A stretch of DNA of 6,592 nt from an uncultured Acidobacteriota bacterium (GTDB lineage Bacteria > Acidobacteriota > Blastocatellia > RBC074). Position numbers and translations under genes: made by a program. The DNA lies in the NCBI GenBank assembly GCA_937967285.1, contig CALBSU010000235.1, positions 1 through 6,592 of the forward strand, in the 5' to 3' direction. The first letter of the stretch is position 1; every line of letters begins with the position of its first letter. The notes below the pieces were generated by a model. The model did not search any database. It had not been told where the DNA came from and saw only the letters and a program-made list of their open reading frames with translations. Below, one piece after another: positions 1 through 6,592 of this stretch.

Positions 1-3869
<3,869 letters not shown>

Positions 3870-3890
3870 ACGCCCCGTATTTTACCACAG
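3870..3890 (-). promoter_or_regulatory. Candidate extended -10 promoter for recF (possibly leaderless)
   Basis: On the minus strand TGGTAAAAT (TGN plus TAAAAT, five of six matches to TATAAT) ends nine bases before the recF ATG. No good -35 hexamer lies 16-18 bases upstream, where the downstream hairpin sits; an extended -10 can work without one. If used, transcription would start within a base or two of the ATG, giving an almost leaderless mRNA. The GGGG between the -10 and the ATG could alternatively act as a weak Shine-Dalgarno on a longer transcript. The call rests on a short motif only. Confidence 0.35.
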
Positions 3891-3900
3891 AACAGGGATT

Positions 3901-3924
3901 GAAAGGCCCGCGAGCGGGCCTTTC
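3901..3924. terminator. Perfect GC-rich hairpin, possible second or bidirectional terminator
   Basis: GAAAGGCCCGC (3901-3911) and its exact reverse complement (3914-3924) are separated by two bases, giving about ten base pairs closed by a four-base loop on either strand. The stem ends in AAA/TTT as many intrinsic terminators do, but only TTTC, without a longer U-tract, follows in either direction. It lies about 20 bp downstream of the stronger UUCG terminator and just upstream of recF, so a backup terminator that insulates recF is the simplest reading. Confidence 0.6.
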
Positions 3925-3940
3925 AGGGGCGATTCGGGTT

Positions 3941-3969
3941 GTAAAAAAGTGGCGCCCGAAGGCGCCGCT
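3941..3969 (-). terminator. Rho-independent terminator with UUCG tetraloop for the surface-protein gene
   Basis: On the minus strand the arms GGCGCC (3966-3961) and GGCGCC (3956-3951) enclose a TTCG loop with the classic C(UUCG)G closure. Beyond one C/A mismatch two more base pairs form, and six T residues (3948-3943) follow. It begins nine bases after the stop codon at 3978-3980, as expected for an intrinsic terminator. It should separate this transcript from recF. Confidence 0.88.
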
Positions 3970-3977
3970 CTCACTCT

Positions 3978-6592
3978 TTACCGGCACGAAGGCGGGAAGA
4001 TCGGAATCTCCAGCGTGACCGAATTGGCGAGGGTCAGTTTATGGAGCGACCTGGCGCCGCCGAAGGCTCCGGGTCCGGCCGCCACCGCCGGGTTCTGGTT
4101 GATGGAGATGCCGACGATTCCTCCCTGCTGCTGCGTCCAGAACTTCATCCACCCGCTTCTTCCCGCCGGAATGACCGTATCGAAGCGCGGCACGGTCCGC
4201 GGGAAACTGTTGCCGAGCGAGCCTTTGAGCTGGCAGGCATCGGTTGCGAAGGTGAAGCTGTACGGCTTTTCGGCCTCATCGTAGAGAATGCCGAACATTG
4301 GGCCGAGCGGAAGCAATCCGACCATGGTGTTGCCGCCGATGCGATCGACCACCAGCAGCGTGTCGTTACCGTCCACCCGGCTGGGGATGCTGGACAGCGC
4401 CAGCACCTGCGGCAGCCGGTTGTAACGCGTTCCGTCGAACCTCAATTCGGCTGTCAGCGAACTGGTATCGCAGGGCGTCAGGATGCACGGATCGGCGGCG
4501 ATCGTTTCGGCGCCGTAATTCCCCCAGTGCCCGCCCGACGTCTTGACGTAAGCGTCTCCGATCAGCGAGTTGTAGTTGACGGGACACCCGGTTGCGCAGT
4601 CCACCTGAACCGCGATCAGGTAACCGTTGACTCCCGGATCGATCTCCGAGAGCAGGAATGACGTGGTCTGATTGGCTGTCAGACAGACGAACTGATCGGC
4701 CACGCTGCAGGACGCTCCATCCACGAAGAAGAGATGGATGCAGACATTTCGCGTCTGATCGATATTGGTGATATTGATCCGCGAATTGACCAGATTCGGA
4801 CGCGTTGCGTCTGAGGTATAGAACGGGAAGATGAGCACCGACCCGGACTTGTCGTCGCTGATCTGGGAATCCCAAGGGAGGTTCATCCCCGGCCCCGCAG
4901 GCTGCCTGTCGACATAGTTGCAGAGCCTTGATTCATTATTCGACGGATCGGTATCGACATCGGTGGTTGTGACCCGTGCGACGTTGCAGATTTCAGTGCA
5001 GATCAGCCCCGGCTGGATATATATCACAATCGTGATCGTCGCCGTGGTCGATGCCGGCAGATTTCCGAGGTCGCAGGTCACCGTCGTCGTTCCGGTGCAG
5101 CTGCCCTGAGACGTGGTGACCGATTGCAGCGTCACCCCCGCGGGCAGAATATCCGTCACAACGACGCCCGCCGCTCCGCCCGGACCGTTGTTGGTGACCG
5201 TCAGGGTATACGTGAAAGCGGTATTCTCGTACGCAATGGGCGATGAGCCCGTCTTGACGATCGAGACATCGGTCGGGCAGTCCTCGACTGGAATCTCAAT
5301 CGATCCGGTCGCCGAACAGCCTTCCGCGGATGTCACAACGACCGTCAGCTTCGTGACGCCGGGCGCACCGGAGGTCCAACTGACGGCCCTGGTTCCCTGT
5401 CCGGAATCGATCGTACCGTTGACGATCGACCAGACATATGTCGCACCCGGACCGGCAGGTTCAACTGAAGCGGTGTTGCCCGCAGCCACATCGCAGACCA
5501 TCTGAGGTCCGGAGATGGTTGCATCCGGAATCGGCCTGACCGTCAGCACGACATCGTCAAAGACAACGCCGCAGGTGGGTTGCAACTCGCTGGTGACGGT
5601 CAGCCTGAGCGTGACGCTGCCGATCCCGGTGACGGAAACCGAGGTCTTCGGATCCGTTGGAGTTGCGATCACTGCCGCCGCCGATCCTGTCACCCCCTCG
5701 ATCGACCAGAGCGCCGCGCCGTTTTGAGCGTTGCCGTCCATGTTAAAGACATTCGGCCCCGTCTCGCCGAGACACTGACTCTGGTCCGGTCCGGCCGCTG
5801 CCACCGGGTTGGGATTGACCTTCAGGATCGTTGCCCTGGTCACCGTCCCGCATGCGCCCGTGACCACGACTTCGATTGAGTGGTCGCCGGTGCTCAGTGA
5901 GCCGGTTGCTATGTTGACGATGCTGTTCACTTCACCCGGTATGTCGGCTCCGTCCAGTTTCCACTGATAGGTGAACGGACCGGTTCCATCAGCGCTCGCC
6001 GTGAAGTTCGCGGGCGCTCCCTGGCAGAGCGTTTGAGGCGAGAGTTCCGCCACCGTCGTATTGGCCTGGACGGTCAAAGTCGTGCTCTTCGTGTCCGAGC
6101 CGCAGGTTCCGGTCACTTCGACCGTCACCGTGTGAGGCCCGATGCTCAGAGCGCCGGTCGAAATCATGGCCATCTCTCCGCCCGGAACGATAACGTCGTC
6201 CACCTTCCAAACGTAGCTGAACGGACCAGTCCCCGAGGGCACCGCCGTGAAGTTCGCGGTCGCTCCCTGGCAGACCGTTTGCGGCGAGAGGTCCGCCACC
6301 GTCGTGTTGGCCTGAACGGTAAGAGTCGTGCTCTTCGTCGCCGAGCCGCAGGTTCCGGTCACTTCGACCGTCACCGTGTGAGGCCCGATGCTCAGGGCGC
6401 CGGTCGAAATCATCGCCATCTCTCCGCCCGGCACGATCACATCATCGACCTTCCAGACGTAGCTGAACGGACCAGTCCCTCCGGCCGCGGCAGTGAAGTT
6501 CGCGGTCGCTCCCTGACAGACCGTCGCCGGCGAGAGGTCCGCCACCGTCGTATTGGCCTGGACGGTCAAAGTCGTGCTCTTCGTGTCCGAGC
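3978..6592 (-). CDS. Large secreted/surface protein with Ig/PKD-like repeats, a DUF11 module and an unknown C-terminal domain; 5'-truncated
   Basis: The frame is open to the right edge; 870 residues are visible (numbered here from the first whole codon at 6590). Residues 8-255 are three tandem Ig/PKD-like repeats (82, 82 and 84 aa), each with a core Trp or Tyr-x-Trp (YVWK/YQWK) and a Cys pair (25/81, 107/163, 189/247) that could form a disulfide. Two more Ig/PKD-like modules follow (about 256-353 and 354-436). A DUF11-type module lies at about 440-557 (DVSIVKTGSSP... VTNNGPG... VTDILPAGV ... DPSNN). The last ~300 residues (from about 568, NLPWDSQISDDKSGSVLIF) form a Cys-containing, beta-rich-looking domain that I cannot name. 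No LPXTG motif, C-terminal membrane anchor or obvious sorting signal is seen. The composition (Thr, Val, Gly, Ala; little Lys) and paired Cys suggest an extracytoplasmic adhesin-like or surface-layer role, which is inference. The signal peptide, if any, is outside the window. A terminator follows the stop codon closely. Confidence 0.9.
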   Translation of the reverse strand, partial: SDTKSTTLTVQANTTVADLSPATVCQGATANFTAAAGGTGPFSYVWKVDDVIVPGGEMAMISTGALSIGPHTVTVEVTGTCGSATKSTTLTVQANTTVADLSPQTVCQGATANFTAVPSGTGPFSYVWKVDDVIVPGGEMAMISTGALSIGPHTVTVEVTGTCGSDTKSTTLTVQANTTVAELSPQTLCQGAPANFTASADGTGPFTYQWKLDGADIPGEVNSIVNIATGSLSTGDHSIEVVVTGACGTVTRATILKVNPNPVAAAGPDQSQCLGETGPNVFNMDGNAQNGAALWSIEGVTGSAAAVIATPTDPKTSVSVTGIGSVTLRLTVTSELQPTCGVVFDDVVLTVRPIPDATISGPQMVCDVAAGNTASVEPAGPGATYVWSIVNGTIDSGQGTRAVSWTSGAPGVTKLTVVVTSAEGCSATGSIEIPVEDCPTDVSIVKTGSSPIAYENTAFTYTLTVTNNGPGGAAGVVVTDILPAGVTLQSVTTSQGSCTGTTTVTCDLGNLPASTTATITIVIYIQPGLICTEICNVARVTTTDVDTDPSNNESRLCNYVDRQPAGPGMNLPWDSQISDDKSGSVLIFPFYTSDATRPNLVNSRINITNIDQTRNVCIHLFFVDGASCSVADQFVCLTANQTTSFLLSEIDPGVNGYLIAVQVDCATGCPVNYNSLIGDAYVKTSGGHWGNYGAETIAADPCILTPCDTSSLTAELRFDGTRYNRLPQVLALSSIPSRVDGNDTLLVVDRIGGNTMVGLLPLGPMFGILYDEAEKPYSFTFATDACQLKGSLGNSFPRTVPRFDTVIPAGRSGWMKFWTQQQGGIVGISINQNPAVAAGPGAFGGARSLHKLTLANSVTLEIPIFPPSCR
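5826..6592 (-). repeat. Tandem ~246-bp coding repeats (three full units plus the start of a fourth)
   Basis: Units are 6324-6569, 6078-6323 and 5826-6077, with 23 bases of another unit at the right edge (6570-6592). The first two units are each 246 bp and, by hand alignment, differ at about 25 positions (roughly 90% identical). Differences cluster in the loop before GTGPFSYVW and at the unit junction. The third, 252 bp, is clearly more diverged. Each unit encodes one Ig/PKD-like domain starting LTVQANTTVA. The array continues beyond the window. Confidence 0.95.

Noticed and set aside
3881..3889. TTTACCACA as a DnaA box
   Set aside because: It has one mismatch to TTWTNCACA and no further boxes or AT-rich unwinding element nearby; a single near-match does not make an origin.
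4041..4661. Plus-strand open frame of 206 codons opposite the surface-protein gene
   Set aside because: It is antisense to a clearly coding region, low in recognisable structure and rich in Arg/Ala/Gly; treated as a shadow.
6567..6569. TTG as the start of the surface-protein gene
   Set aside because: It is an internal Leu codon of a repeat unit, and the homologous frame continues upstream to the window edge.
5826..6592. CRISPR-like array
   Set aside because: The repeats are ~246-bp in-frame protein domains without short repeat-spacer structure.

Overview
The window reads as GC-rich DNA from a Gram-negative-type bacterium. Three genes lie head to tail on the minus strand. Read in the direction of transcription (right to left) they are a large repetitive secreted or surface protein that enters at the right edge (to 3978), recF (3869-2622) and gyrB (2546-57). 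GyrB has the roughly 175-residue insertion in its C-terminal half that separates the long (~800 aa) enzymes of many Gram-negatives from the ~640 aa Gram-positive form. The combination of Ig/PKD-like repeats, a DUF11 module and the particular C-terminal domain reminds me of secreted proteins from Acidobacteriota. That taxonomic guess rests on memory and is tentative.

Region by region: 1-53 is a perfect 7-bp tandem repeat (TACTTTC, about 7.5 copies) that starts almost immediately after the gyrB stop codon. 57-2546 is an intact gyrB with its ATPase, transducer and TOPRIM motifs preserved. 2547-2621 is a short spacer with no clear Shine-Dalgarno sequence for gyrB. 2622-3869 is recF with intact Walker A, signature and Walker B motifs and an unusual ~50-residue polar tail. 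3870-3977 holds a UUCG-loop intrinsic terminator for the upstream gene, a second perfect hairpin and a candidate extended -10 promoter placed almost on the recF ATG. 3978-6592 is the 3' part of the surface-protein gene: three tandem 82-84 residue Ig/PKD-like repeats, two further Ig-like modules, one DUF11 module and a ~300-residue C-terminal domain of unknown function. Its true start and any signal peptide lie beyond the right edge.

Functionally, recF (loading of RecA at gapped or stalled replication sites) and gyrB (negative supercoiling) form the conserved pair often found next to the replication origin. Here the pair is separated from any dnaA/dnaN by a terminated, apparently unrelated surface-protein gene. 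Both window ends fall inside repeats (a 7-bp microsatellite on the left, a 246-bp tandem domain repeat on the right), which is what an assembly contig bounded by repeats would look like. I see no mobile element, tRNA, rRNA or CRISPR array, and no convincing new multi-gene system. The most unusual material is the repeat architecture and the uncharacterised C-terminal domain of the surface protein.
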